DNA of 64,000 nucleotides, taken from NCBI GenBank assembly GCA_030704615.1, contig CM060733.1, forward strand, positions 74,500,907 to 74,564,906, read 5' to 3'. Positions within the stretch are counted from its first letter, which is position 1, and each line of letters opens with the position of its first letter. Below are positions 1 through 10,805 of this stretch, piece after piece. Made by a program: the position numbers and the translations under genes. The notes beneath the pieces were generated by a model that saw nothing but the letters and a program-made list of their open reading frames with translations, made no database searches and was not told the DNA's origin. The DNA is from Takakia lepidozioides. Taxonomy: Eukaryota > Streptophyta > Takakiopsida > Takakiales > Takakiaceae.

Positions 1-1920
1 ATACGGAGTTGCAGACAGTGCATAAAGGATGGCGATACAATGTGCTACATTTACAACTATGCTTGACCAATCACAAAAGAAATAAACAGTCAAGCGGAAA
101 AATGTACGAAGGCAGAAGAAGAGAATGTTGAGCAAATGAAGCTCATTGTCGATATGAAGAATACAATCTGTCGCAATGAAGATACTTTCAAGCAATACAG
201 GCAGATTGAAGCTGATCAAGAGAAACACATCGTGGAGTTGCAACAAACCATCATGGCCAATAGAAAAATGAAATCGCGGTCAGTAACAAGGCTTGGAAGG
301 AAGCCAATAATCTACTTGCTGCTTATCGCAATTGGTTGAACCACAGGCGAAGCGCATGGAGGCTTTACACAGCAGTTGGAATTGTACAAGCTAAGAGAGG
401 AGCAAACTCTCAGGGGAACCACAAGCAGCAGCTGGTGGATAACAAGCCTTATATGCAGGTCTGGTTAGCACAAGGGCCAGTAGAGGGCAAATAGCCCCAC
501 GGAAGCTCACCCAAAGCGAGATGAATGAGCTCAGGCTGCAGGTGCAGAACATTGCCACAACTACTATAGACAATGTCTATAGTAGGATAGCAGAGTTACA
601 AGAGGATGTAGACGGACTCCAGACTCAAGTGGAAGACCTCACTTCAAACATCGACCAAAGAGTCTATATCCCTCAGGAACAGCTAATGGCTTCTTATTTA
701 CAAGCCAGAACTTGGCTTTCAGTCTTCACAGGAGGTGCAGGAGATGCCAATGATACAAGAGCCAGTACCACCACCACCACAACAAGTCAGTGTACCAGTA
801 GCTGAACCTGTGGTTACTACAACCACACCACAGCCACCACAGCCGGAGGTATGGGGCAATGCCGCTTTTAACCCACCTAAAACTCCAGCTGCAAGGGAGT
901 ACAGTAGGGCTATGATTATGCCCTTCAACCAAATTCCCATCATGTTGGATTTGGCTTGGAAAGAATTTAGTCCTCCGCAGTCATTCGCACATTACTACCA
1001 AATCATGCGTATTTGGCTGCCAGTGGCAACTAGGACTAAAGTTCTTCCAAACAATCGATATTGAAGATCATCACTTGCACAATACTGGCACGAGGCAGGT
1101 ACCATGTTGAGGGAATTGGTTGCTTTCCAGGTTGTACATGGACTCATTTATACCAAGACCAAGGAGATAGCAAGTATTGTCATGGGGTGCGGGCTATACT
1201 ACGCTGCTTGTTTTCTGGTACGTTACCACATTGAGCAACAAAAGATGCAACACGCTTTCAAAGTTATTCCAGTGGAGATCATTGGGTATTACCTTCGGTG
1301 CCACCTCATATGTACCTATATGACCCAAAAGTTATGATGCAAAAGGATTCTCAAATTCGTTCATGGTTTCAAGCAGCCTGCAACCATTTGTCAACACAGA
1401 AATTCGGCATTGATGACATTTTCTATAAGGGACATGTGGCATGGAAGTACTTGCACGCTGCACCAGTAATTGGTACCCCACTCACCTGGACAGACAAGGA
1501 GCTCAGTGTCTACACCAATTTTGCTGTTCAGCGGTTACACCAAGTTGTAAAATGCAAACTTCCAGACATGGTAGGACAATTGTATGCCCCAGATGATTCC
1601 ACAAAAAGTTCGAAAATTAAAAACCTGAGAGGCGATGAGGATTCTGATACAACTGTTTCTTCACAGAATTCTTTTGACATGGGAGAAGACTATGCAATTC
1701 AGATGGCAGAAAGAAGCGAGGGGTCTCCTATGCCGGAAAGGTTACCTCGATATCAGCCTCCAGGGCCTCACTTATCCAGGTAGTGATCAACCATCTCCGT
1801 CAACCAGAGACAGACCTCGGGCTCGTACACACAGTCCCACGAAACTCTCAACGTCAACAAGGTGCTCACTCACAAAGGTTTGCTACTCGGAAACAGTAAA
1901 CCGTGAGGACACGGCTTTTT
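1..1920 (+). pseudogene. Degenerate 3' extra ORF of a Ty3-type retroelement
   Basis: Broken coding stretch running up to a polypurine tract and LTR. Readable pieces lie at 136-339, 521-805, 735-1064, 1104-1337 and 1298-1783 in different frames, so at least three frameshifts separate them. The 521-805 piece has heptad-like spacing (IAELQEDVDGLQTQVEDL) and looks like a coiled coil. The 735-1064 piece opens with a proline-rich linker. The 1298-1783 piece is a compact domain with a conserved-looking WKYLHAAPVIGTPLTW stretch and an acidic, serine-rich tail. I do not recognise the family. No signal peptide, membrane segment or other envelope hallmark is visible. The place between pol and the 3' LTR matches the additional ORFs of Tat/Athila-type elements, which is inference. 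The 5' part lies outside the window. Confidence 0.5.
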
Positions 1921-1934
1921 GAGGGGGGAAGGGG
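1921..1934 (+). promoter_or_regulatory. Polypurine tract
   Basis: An all-purine, G-rich run directly before the TG of the LTR. This is the usual plus-strand primer site of an LTR retroelement, and it fixes the orientation of the element as plus. Confidence 0.7.
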
Positions 1935-1937
1935 TAA

Positions 1938-2861
1938 TGTTAGAGGACTGTAGGGGACTTAGACACTTATACGGGATCTGTAGGGTACCCTTAATTTTTG
2001 CACAGACTGAGACCAACAGGAGCCTTAGGGGTGACAGCAGCGCACTGTAGAGGGGGGTTACACAGGCACACACAGCACAGCCAACACAGCCAACACAGCC
2101 CGTCACCGTCACAGTCGTCACAGTTCACAGCCGACACAGCCCACACAGCCACACAGCCAGTCACAGCCCGACACAGCCAAACACAGTCGCACAGCCAGTC
2201 ACAGCCGTCACAGTTTCACACAGCCAGTCACAGCTTGACACAGCTGTCACGATCATAGGGAACGAAGAGTAGGACAGGGAACGACTGTGGGGAACAACAC
2301 CTGCGGGAACATGTTAGTTCACAGACGACGGTTAGTGAGGGAAACGGTTAGAACGCGGATAGGAAGATAAAGGGGAAAACGGGGAATGGGGATCATTATT
2401 CGGAGGAGGACTTCTTAGTGAGGCTGGAGGAGATCGGAAGAGATGGAGAGCACGTGAAGGAGGAAAGAGGATTAGTAGATGCTTGTTATATGCAAAGCTG
2501 TAGTGATATTGTAGAGCAGATTAGAGACACAATGGCTTCGGCCTGATACCTGATAAATCATAATCTGATACTTATACGATACAATCACACTGTGTAGAGA
2601 GATCTGAGTGAAGCTGTGGATTGAATGGATGAGTGAAGGAAACCGATAGATTGATGAAGCAAACTGATACTTAATTATCAATGGTAAGGTAGCTAAGATG
2701 AATGCGGAAAGGGAAACAAATAGGAAACACCCCCATGATACACTAGCTGTAGGTCATGACTGATTGTTCTGCGCGGGCTGAGTACTTAGAGATTTCCAAC
2801 TCTTATCTTGGAGTTTCCGCCTCGGATAGCGAAGGGATGGGTGAGTAAAAGCCGCGCGACA
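1938..2861 (+). repeat. 3' LTR (family L1)
   Basis: Begins TGTTAGAGG and ends GCCGCGCGACA, 924 bp. The same ends flank the minus-strand LTR at 56,460-57,354, which proves the LTR identity. It holds an internal tract of CACAGCC-like short repeats. It abuts a truncated, oppositely oriented LTR of the same family at 2,862. Confidence 0.8.
2040..2250 (+). repeat. CACAGCC-type short tandem repeats inside the LTR
   Basis: Irregular 6-12 bp units rich in CACAGCC, CACAGTC and TCACAG. A diverged version is seen on the other strand in the two minus-strand L1 LTRs near 3,110-3,230 and 57,110-57,235. It lies in the U3-side half of the LTR. Confidence 0.7.
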
Positions 2862-3351
2862 CTCTCCTCCTTCACCTTGCTCTCCATCCTTGCTCCCGTT
2901 CGTGCTCTCCGCCTTATCTCCTCTCCTCATGACCAAGAAGTGCTCTTCCCCCGAAGTGTCCTCCATGTTGCTGTTCTGCCTAATTTATCTGCAAGCTGTT
3001 CTAACCGCCTAACTTATAACTAACTGTCACCCAAGAAGTAAGCACGTTCCCTCTGCAGATGTCGTTCCCACATAGTCGTTCCCTGCCAATGATAACCATT
3101 CCTTATATATGTTGTGACGGGCTGTTCCAAGCTGTGCTGTGACTGTGCCGAGTTGTGATTGGCTGTGTCGGACTGTGTGAAGCTGTGTCGGGCTGTGTCT
3201 AACTGTGTAATGTTGTGACTGACTATGTAAGCCTGTCTACCACCCCCAAGGCCTGTGCTAGTCCAAGTCTACCATCCGTAAATCTGTGCAAAAATTAAGG
3301 GTACCCCACAAAACCCATAAAAGTGTCTAAGTCCCAGACAACCCTCTAACA
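2862..3351 (-). repeat. Truncated L1 LTR
   Basis: Outer end TGTTAGAGG on the minus strand at 3,351. It matches the outer half of the LTR at 56,460-57,354, including a TATA-like ATATATAA at 3,103-3,110, then stops at 2,862 where the plus-strand LTR ends. The flanking sequence beyond 3,351 is the same as beyond 57,354, so this LTR insertion predates the segmental duplication. Confidence 0.8.
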
Positions 3352-5958
3352 AGGCGAGACATACTCACTAGGAAGTACTGCCGAGATGAAGACCAAGCTT
3401 GCGTGCCACCTTAGGAGCGGGGGGTTCCAACAAACTCACATGACGTTGAATGGTTGGAGTTACCACAGATGAAACCAAAATAGGTTGAGTATTTTGAAGC
3501 GCAGAGAGACGTGCTGCATACAACGTTTGATCTCCCTCAAGACCAAATACGTGACGTCCAGACTCGGGCAGCAATAAATGTAGAACCTGCAGGAAAAAAA
3601 CATGCAATGGTGATATTATATCGGATAACAGTTAATGATCATGAATCAACTCATAAGATTTTAATTACAAAATGGAGACCAATGCAAACCTGTGCCAGCT
3701 ATGAGATCCAAAATGCAGGAGCCAGGAGGTGAGCATGTCTCCAACAATACTTGTATAAAGGTGGGACTACGGTCTTGCGCACCCCTCCAAGCTTGTTGAG
3801 GAGTTTGCATGGGCAGTGCAACATCTAGAATTGTGGTTGTAGATGGCATCCAACTCAACAGGGTCTGCAAGGGGGTCCACAACTTTGCCAGACTCACGCA
3901 GTTTGAATAGTCCTCCTTGCTTGGTGAGGACATAGGCGTGGAAGAACATGGTGTTAGACGTGCCATTTCCACCAAAACAGTGCACCCGGATGGTTTAATA
4001 ATATGTATGAGAGTAGGAAGATGAAACATCAAACAATGAGATATTGAAGAGGGATGATTTTTACCTTTCCTGTCTGAGTGTGTAGAGGGGTGGTATTGAT
4101 GCAAGTATATTTCCTTGATAATACGGAAATAGAGCTACCCCTGGAGTAATAAAAGAGCTCCAATGCAAAGGAATCATCAAAGCCCTGCGAGAACACCAAG
4201 CATCCATTGTCATCCAACAGGTCATTAGCAATGGAGAATGCATACTCCCAATACCATTTATCAAAAGCATTCCAGGGAGGAACTTGTACACCATCCAAAC
4301 AGCCATGTACAAGCATTCCTGTCGGGCAGTCCACGATGATCATGTCCACAACCACAGGCACGCTTTTGCCATCCACAACACTAGACCAAGTTCCTGGCAA
4401 CTGCAAACAACATACAGAAAATGTAGGAGTCAATAGCCGGATGATGAGGATGTAAAAACATCGAAGAATTCCTTACATTCAAATTTGTTTGTTGGGGGAA
4501 ACTCACATTTTTGAAGAACTCCATGAGCTCTTTCAAAGTCGCATCAGGAGATGTACTTGAGGCCTCCACCATATCAATGAAATGAGTAGGCATGATCTTC
4601 ATGCGATACATGCTAGGTGCACCACCGGAAAATGACACTGCACTGTAAGGATGTTCGCCTGCCTTTGGCTTGTTTCCTCGAGTAGTAGGTGCAAGCAATA
4701 CAACCAACAGATTTGAAGGATGTGAAGAACTACCAATAGGACCAGCAATAGAAGCCACACCTGCATTGGGAGCCACACCTGCATTGACATCCACACCTTT
4801 TCTTTTTTCGTGATTTGTGTTTTGGTACACCCACAACCGCAGGGACCACTTGGGCTACAACGTCAGCGGCCTGTGTAGCAATCGTTCTGCATGCTCCAGA
4901 TCAAGAGCAGGGACTTCAGTGGAGATACCCCCTTCATCACTCACTGACTACCTGCGAACACATTCCTTATGAAGTCCCATTTCTGCATAGGGGATAGCGA
5001 GGACCCAAGATCTCTTTCCATGTCTCAGGGGCTTCTTCTTCAGGCATCCCCCTCCCTATCCTTCGCTCGGAATTAGAACGTGCGAGCTGCCAGAAAATAC
5101 AGTCAGTTAAATAACTATGTTAATGTGTCATCAACAAAATGAATCAATTGCATTGAGAAAATAGTGATTGTATATGTACCTGCTACCAAAAAGTCCTTCT
5201 ATTCAGCCAAGGATCAAGTGTTGGCCCACTGATAGGCCCGGGTGGAAAAAAATTACGGTCGTGAAGTGTTTGGTCTCCATTCCATATATGTAGTCATTCC
5301 ACCTTTTCTTCTGGATCCACCCGGGCTGTAGCAATGTTCACCATTTTCTCTTGGGTCATTTCCTCTGATCCTGCCTTTACACGTGACCAATGCAGTTTAA
5401 GTTCTTGGAGAAACCCCTCTCCAAGGGTTAGATCAGCAATAGGAAGCAACTTCATAAGCTGACTCTTGTGTTGCTCCCTTGCTTTCAATCCAGCCTGTTT
5501 CATTGTATCTTCAAGGCCCTCCTGACTCTTTGGCCCCTCAGCAAGTTTGTAAGCTTCCCCCGCTATGCGTTGGGCCTCAACAATATCATGCTGCCAAAAG
5601 AACCAAAACAGTTCATAACATGAACCAGAGGTGAATCTTGTCTATGGATGAAAAGAATGATCGGTTAAGACATGATGTTACCTTGTACAAAATCTATGTC
5701 ATTGCACGGACTGTCAGGTTATACCACGTCTTTCCTGCTTTCTTGATGCATTCGTCGTATTGCTCTCTCCTCAATACATTCTTCCATTCAGAGACAGGTG
5801 TAAGGCCAATCATATTGACCTTGCAAACCAAGTGCACAAATTTGGATGTAACATGTGCCCTCTCTGTTGCCCTGCACATACAAAATGTGATCATTAGAAA
5901 GAAGATGTGTATATGTACCAAGAACATGACAACATTGAACATGAAAGTAAATGAAGAA
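2862..5958 (+). repeat. Direct segmental duplication, copy 1
   Basis: Matches 56,860-59,958 in the same orientation over about 3.1 kb with only scattered substitutions and small indels. It holds an LTR fragment and most of a ParB-methyltransferase pseudogene. The match ends at 5,958 because a transposon sits at that point in copy 2. Here the sequence runs on uninterrupted and gives the empty site. Confidence 0.9.
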
Positions 5959-6387
5959 TAGAAAGGAAACTCACACATTCACTCCATCCATGATGGACCT
6001 GAGGGAACCACGATTTTCAATGTCGGCATTGAGCACCCAACTTGTCACACAGACATGTCTTGACAAGTTGGCCCCATGAACTTCATTGATATAGGGATAC
6101 CATGCTTGAAGCCTATGATTCCCATCCCAGACATGAATTATCTTCCCCCGAAGATGATGCAACTTTGGCTTGGACTCAAGATACTTCTCAAACTCATCAT
6201 TGACTATTTTCCAATGACTATCCCATGTAGAGATGATATCAGGACCCACATCTATAGTAGACCCATCAATCCTCTCAACAGAAACATAGAACACAGCTGC
6301 ACCTGGATGGCATCCAGAGTAGAAGTCTCCTCTAAGCTTTAGGATGTTGTTGGCAAGGGTGGGCCTAACAACCTGCATAGAAATCAT
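3368..6387 (-). pseudogene. ParB-like / beta-class DNA methyltransferase fusion, family A, copy 1
   Basis: Multi-exon remnant read on the minus strand. The first readable exon (6,387 to about 5,980) carries a ParB/sulfiredoxin-like domain with HVWDGNHRLQAW. A helical middle follows (exons near 5,875-5,685 and 5,590-5,294). The methyltransferase half has motif IV first (IIVDCPTG, near 4,340) and motif I later (ILDLIAGTG, near 3,720, continuing GRHVFGLEGD across an intron). That order is typical of beta-class N6-adenine/N4-cytosine enzymes. Lesions: the 5' end is cut by a transposon end at 6,388; an in-frame TAG lies near 5,690; a 2-bp deletion near 3,556 falls just after motif I; loss of AG near 3,952 destroys a splice acceptor that is intact in the 57-kb copy. 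The predicted role is DNA binding plus amino-methylation, probably for the transposon that carried it. Confidence 0.75.
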
Positions 6388-6388
6388 G

Positions 6389-6555
6389 GGGGGCTGCTAT
6401 TTCATAAGCGGAATGAGCATGAGCGGAAAAAAAAAAAGCATGAGCAGACCATTGTAAGTCCACGGAAATAGGGTTAGGAGGCACGGAAATAGGGTCATGT
6501 GAAGTTGGAATGTGACACCAGTGGACTTGAAATGCAACATTTTATTGCATTTACT
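6389..6555 (+). mobile_element. E3 element terminus
   Basis: Starts with a G-run and GCTGCTATTTCATAAGCGG, then repeated ATGAGC/GCATGAGC units, an A11 tract and two copies of CGGAAATAGG. It interrupts the gene A exon at 6,388. The layout copies the E2 left end (GCTATTCCGTGAGC plus CCTATTTCCG repeats), so it is read as the end of a related element. The other end was not found. Confidence 0.6.
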
Positions 6556-9500
6556 TGCCGAAAATGGCTAAGTCCCAGATCTGACTCGGCCCGGAACTGG
6601 AAAAATGGCGCCGAATTTCCGATTTTGGTGCCAGTCAGATCTGGGACTTAGCCATTTTAGGGCCCGAACTAGAAAAATGACGTTTATTTTTTTTGTTTTT
6701 TTTGTTTTTGTTTTTATTTTTGTTTTTGTTTTTTTTTTCCGGTGCCATTTTACTAGTTCGGGGCCGAAAATGGCTAAGTCCCAGATCTGACTGGGCCCGA
6801 AACTTGAAAAATGGCGCCGAATTTCCGATTTTGGTGCCAGCCACCCTAGGACTTAGCCATCCCGAAATGGAAAAATGACGCCATTTTTCCAGTTCGGGCC
6901 CGAAAATGGCTAAGTCCCAAATCTGATAGGGCGTGGAACTGGAAAAATGGTGCCGAATGTCCAGTTGCGGTTCCAGCCATCGTAGGACTTAGCCATTTTT
7001 GGGGCCCAGAACTGGAAAAATGGCGCCATTTTTCCATTTCGGGGCCGAAAATGGCTAAGTCCCAGATCTGACTGGGCCCCGAACTGGAAAAATGGCGCCG
7101 AATTTCCGATTTTGGTGCCAGCCACCCTAGGGACTTAGCCATTTTCGGCCCCGAACTGGAAAAATGGCGCCATTTTTCCAGTTCGGGGCCGAAAATGGCT
7201 AAGTCCCAGATCTGATAGGGCGCGGAACTGGAAAAATGGTGCCGAATTTCCAGTTGCGGTTCCAGCCATCGTAGGGACTTAGCCATTTTCGGGGCCCAGA
7301 ACTGGAAAAATGGCGCCATTTTTCCATTTCGGGGCCGAAAATGGCTAAGTCCCAGATCTGACTGGGCCCAGAAATGGAAAAATGGCGCCGAATTTCCGAT
7401 TTTGGGTGCCAGTCAGATCTGGGACTTAGCCGTTTTCGGCCCCGAACTGGAAAAATGGCGGTTTTTTTTTTTTTTTTTTTTTTTTTCCCGCCGCCATTTT
7501 TCGAGCTCGGGGCCGAAAATGGCTAAGTCCCAGATCTGACTGGGCCCGGAACTGGAAAAATGGCGCCGAATTTCCGATTTTGGGTGCCAGTCAGATCTGG
7601 GACTTAGCCGTTTTCGGCCCCGAACTGTGTAAATGGCGTTGTTTTTTTTTTTTTTTTTTTTCGGCGCCATTTTTCCAGTTCGGGGCCGGAAATGGCTAAG
7701 TCCAAGATCTGACTGGGCCCAAAAATGGAAAAATGGTGCCGAATTTCCGATTTTGGGTGCCAGTCAGATCTGGGACTTAGCCGTTTTCAGCACCCCAACT
7801 GTAAAAATGGCGTTTTTCTTTTTTTTTTTTTTTTTTTTTTCGGCGCCATTTTTCCAGTTCGGGGCCGAAAATGGGTAAGTCCCAGATCTGACTGGGCCCA
7901 GAAATGGAAAAATGGCGCCGAATTTCCGATTTTGGGTGACAGTCAGATCCGGGACTTAGCCGTTTTCGGCCCCCGAACAAAAAAAATGGCGTTTTTTTTT
8001 TTTTTTTTTTTTTTCCCGGCGCCATTTTTCTTGTTCGGGGCCGAAAATGGCTAAGTCCCAGATCTGACTGGGCCCAGATCTGGAAAAATGGCGCCGAATT
8101 TCCGATTTTGGGTTCCAGTCAGATCTGGGACTTAGCCGTTTTCGGCCCCGAACTGGAAAAATATCGTTTTTTATTTTTTTTTATTTATTTTTTTTTTCCC
8201 GGCGTTATTTTTCCAGATCGGGGCCGAAAATGGCTAAGTCCCAGATCTGACTAGGCCCAGAAATGGAAAAATGGCGCCGAATTTCCGATTTTGGGTGCGA
8301 GTCAGATCTGGGACTTAGCCGTTTTCGGCCCCTAACTGGGAAAATGGCGTTTTTTTTTTTTTTTTTCTGGTTTTTTTTTTTCGGCGCCATTTTTCCATTT
8401 CGGGGCCGAAAATGGCTAAGTCCCAGATCTGACTAGCACCAAAATCGGAAATTCGGCGCCATTTTTCCAGTCATGCAGGTAATTCGAAGAGCGGATGAAT
8501 GGAAATCCGGCGCCGAATTTCCATCCGCCAGGTAAGTCGGCGCGCAAAATTTCCGTCATGCAGGTAATTCGAAGAGCGGATGGATGAAAATCCGGCACCG
8601 GATTTCCATCGATCCGCTCTTCGAATTACCTGCATGACTGGAAAAATGGCGCCGAATTTCCGATTTTGGGTGCCAGTCAGATCTGGGACTTAGCCGTTTT
8701 CGGCCCCGAACTGGAAAAATGGCGTTTTTTTTGTTTTTTTTTTTTCCAGCGCTGTTTTTCCATTTCGGGGCCGAAAATGTCTAAGTCCCAGATCTGACTG
8801 GCACCAAAATCGGAAATTCGGCGCCATTTTTCCAGTCATGCAGGTAATTCGAAGAGCGGATCGATGGAAATTCGGCGCCGGATTTCCATCCGCCAGGTAA
8901 GTCGGCGCGCAAAATTTTCTTCATGCAGGTAATTCGAAGAGCGGATGGATGAAAATCCGGCGCCGGATTTCCATCGATCCGCTCTTCGAATTACCTGCAT
9001 GACTGGAAAAATGGCGCCGAATTTCCGATTTTGGGTGCCAATCAGATCTGGGACTTAGCCGTTTTCGGCCCCGAAGGTGTCGGCCTCTCCGCCGCTCTGT
9101 TGGATATTCGGTGCCGAATTTCCGTCCGGGGGTTGAAATATGACGGCCAGGTGCCGGCCTCTCCCCCCTCCCCGACTGCATTGGAACGGCCCCGGATTGA
9201 AATTCGGCGCCGTTTTTATATCTGGGGAGGTTTTTATGTCGACCAGTTTTCGGTCTGACCCCCCGACACGACTTCCTTTGGGGGGGCCGGATGGAAATTC
9301 GGCGCCGAATCTCAATCCAGGGGATGCTCTCTGTCGAACACGTGCCGGCCTTTACGCCCGAGGCGACTTCATCCGGGCGTCCCCTGTTGGATATTCGGTG
9401 CCGAATTTCCGTCCGGGGGTTGAATTGTGACGGCCAGGTGCCGGCCTCTCCCCCCTCCCCGACTGCATCCGAACCGCCCCGGATGGAAATTCGGCGCCGT

Positions 9501-10285
9501 TTTTCCATCTGGGGATGTTTTTATGCCGGCCAGTTTTCGGCCTGACCCCCCGACACGACTTCCTTTGGGGGGGCCCGGATGGAAATTCGGCACCGAATCT
9601 CCATCCAGGGGATGTTCTCTGTCGCACACGCGCCGGCCTCTGCGCCCGAGGCGACTTCATCCGGGCTTCCCCTGTTGTATATTCGGTGCCGAATTTCCGT
9701 CCGGGGGTTGCAATGTGAGGGCCAGATGGCGGCCTTTCCCCCGAGCCGACTGCATCCGAAAGGCCTCGGATGGAAATTCGGCGCCGTTTTTCCATCTGGC
9801 GATGTTTTTATGCCGGCCAGTTTTCGGCCTGACCCCTCGACACGACTTCCTTTGGGGGGGCCCGGATGGAAATTCGGCGCCGAATCTCCATCCAAGGGAT
9901 ATTCACTGTCGCACACGCGCCGGCCTCTGCGCCCGAGGCGACTTCATCCGGGCTTCCCCTGTTGTATATTCGGTGCCGAATTTCCGTCCGGGGGTTGTAA
10001 TGTGAGGGCCAGATGGCGGCCTTTCCCCCGAGCCGACGGCATCTGAAAGGCCTCGGATGGAAATTCGGCGCCGTTTTTCCATCCGCGGAGGTTTTTATGT
10101 CGGCCAGTTTTCGGCCTGACCCCCCGACAGGACTTCCTTTGGGTGGATCCGAATGGAAATTTGGCGTTGAATTTCCATCCGGGGGATGTTTTCTGTCGGA
10201 CAGGTGCCGGCATCTCTGCCCCAGACGACTTCATCCGTGCGGCCCCTGTTGGATATTGGGTGCCGAATTTCCATTCGGGGGTAGT
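6556..10285. repeat. S1 satellite array (left arm)
   Basis: Tandem and inverted units built on GGCGCC. Three zones: about 6,556-8,460, with alternating-orientation copies of GACTTAGCCATTTTCGGCC and CAGATCTGGGACTTAGCC and long T tracts; about 8,460-9,060, with GAATTACCTGCATGA and GATCCGCTCTTCG units around GGCGCCGG; and about 9,060-10,285, with units of roughly 300 bp around GAAATTCGGCGCCGAATTTC, an exact palindrome. No gene is supported here. The open frames are simple repeats read through. Confidence 0.9.
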
Positions 10286-10295
10286 AATGTGACGG
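10286..10295 (+). other. Target-site duplication of E2, left copy
   Basis: AATGTGACGG here and exactly again at 26,882-26,891. Both flanks are S1 satellite, and the unit continues across the insertion. Ten base pairs is within the 9-11 bp typical of MULEs. Confidence 0.85.
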
Positions 10296-10445
10296 GGGGT
10301 GCTATTCCGTGAGCCCGGAGGCGTGAGCCTGTGAGCCCAGGAAAGCGTGAGCCCAGCACAGGCTCACGCCACGTCAGCATGCAAACAGTGCCTATTTCCG
10401 CGGATGTCACCTATTTCCGAGTGGTGTCACCTATTTCCGCGGGTT
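10296..10445 (+). repeat. E2 left terminal and subterminal repeats
   Basis: GCTATTCCGTGAGCCCGG is followed by direct and inverted GCGTGAGCC/GGCTCACGC copies able to fold back, then three copies of CCTATTTCCG at about 10,390-10,440. The same kinds of motif recur at the E3 and E4 ends, so they are candidate transposase-binding sites. From 10,446 to 10,805 I see only the 3' flank of the methyltransferase gene. Confidence 0.7.
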
Positions 10446-10805
10446 GATTTGGGTAGAATTGAGAATGCCTGAACAGTTTTTGATGAGGTGGACTTCACCG
10501 TGATGGATTCACCAACCATTCTTCTAGCATGAATAGTTTGGGGACCAACTAGCAAATGATGCGAGGATGCTCTACACGAACCAAAGTGGTTTGTTTGTTT
10601 TCGCAATGTACTTAAGTCTGTGAGGTCCACAAAACACCAAATAGATTGAAGGAACAATCCAGGCAGTCCATGCAACCCCCATCTCCAACAATAGTTTGTA
10701 ACCATGAATGTGAATTCCACGCACACATTGCAAACAGGACAACAAGGACACACAACCATCCCATTTCAAATTTGGCCCAGAATTAAACCAAAAGAAAACT
10801 TCATA

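Noticed and set aside
521-1783. Envelope-like gene in the 3' ORF of the left-edge element
   Set aside because: No signal peptide, membrane anchor or cleavage site is visible; only the position is similar.
7461-8380. Poly-T tracts as pol III terminators or retrotransposon poly(A) tails
   Set aside because: They recur at a fixed place inside S1 units and no pol III gene, A/B box or SINE/LINE body precedes them.
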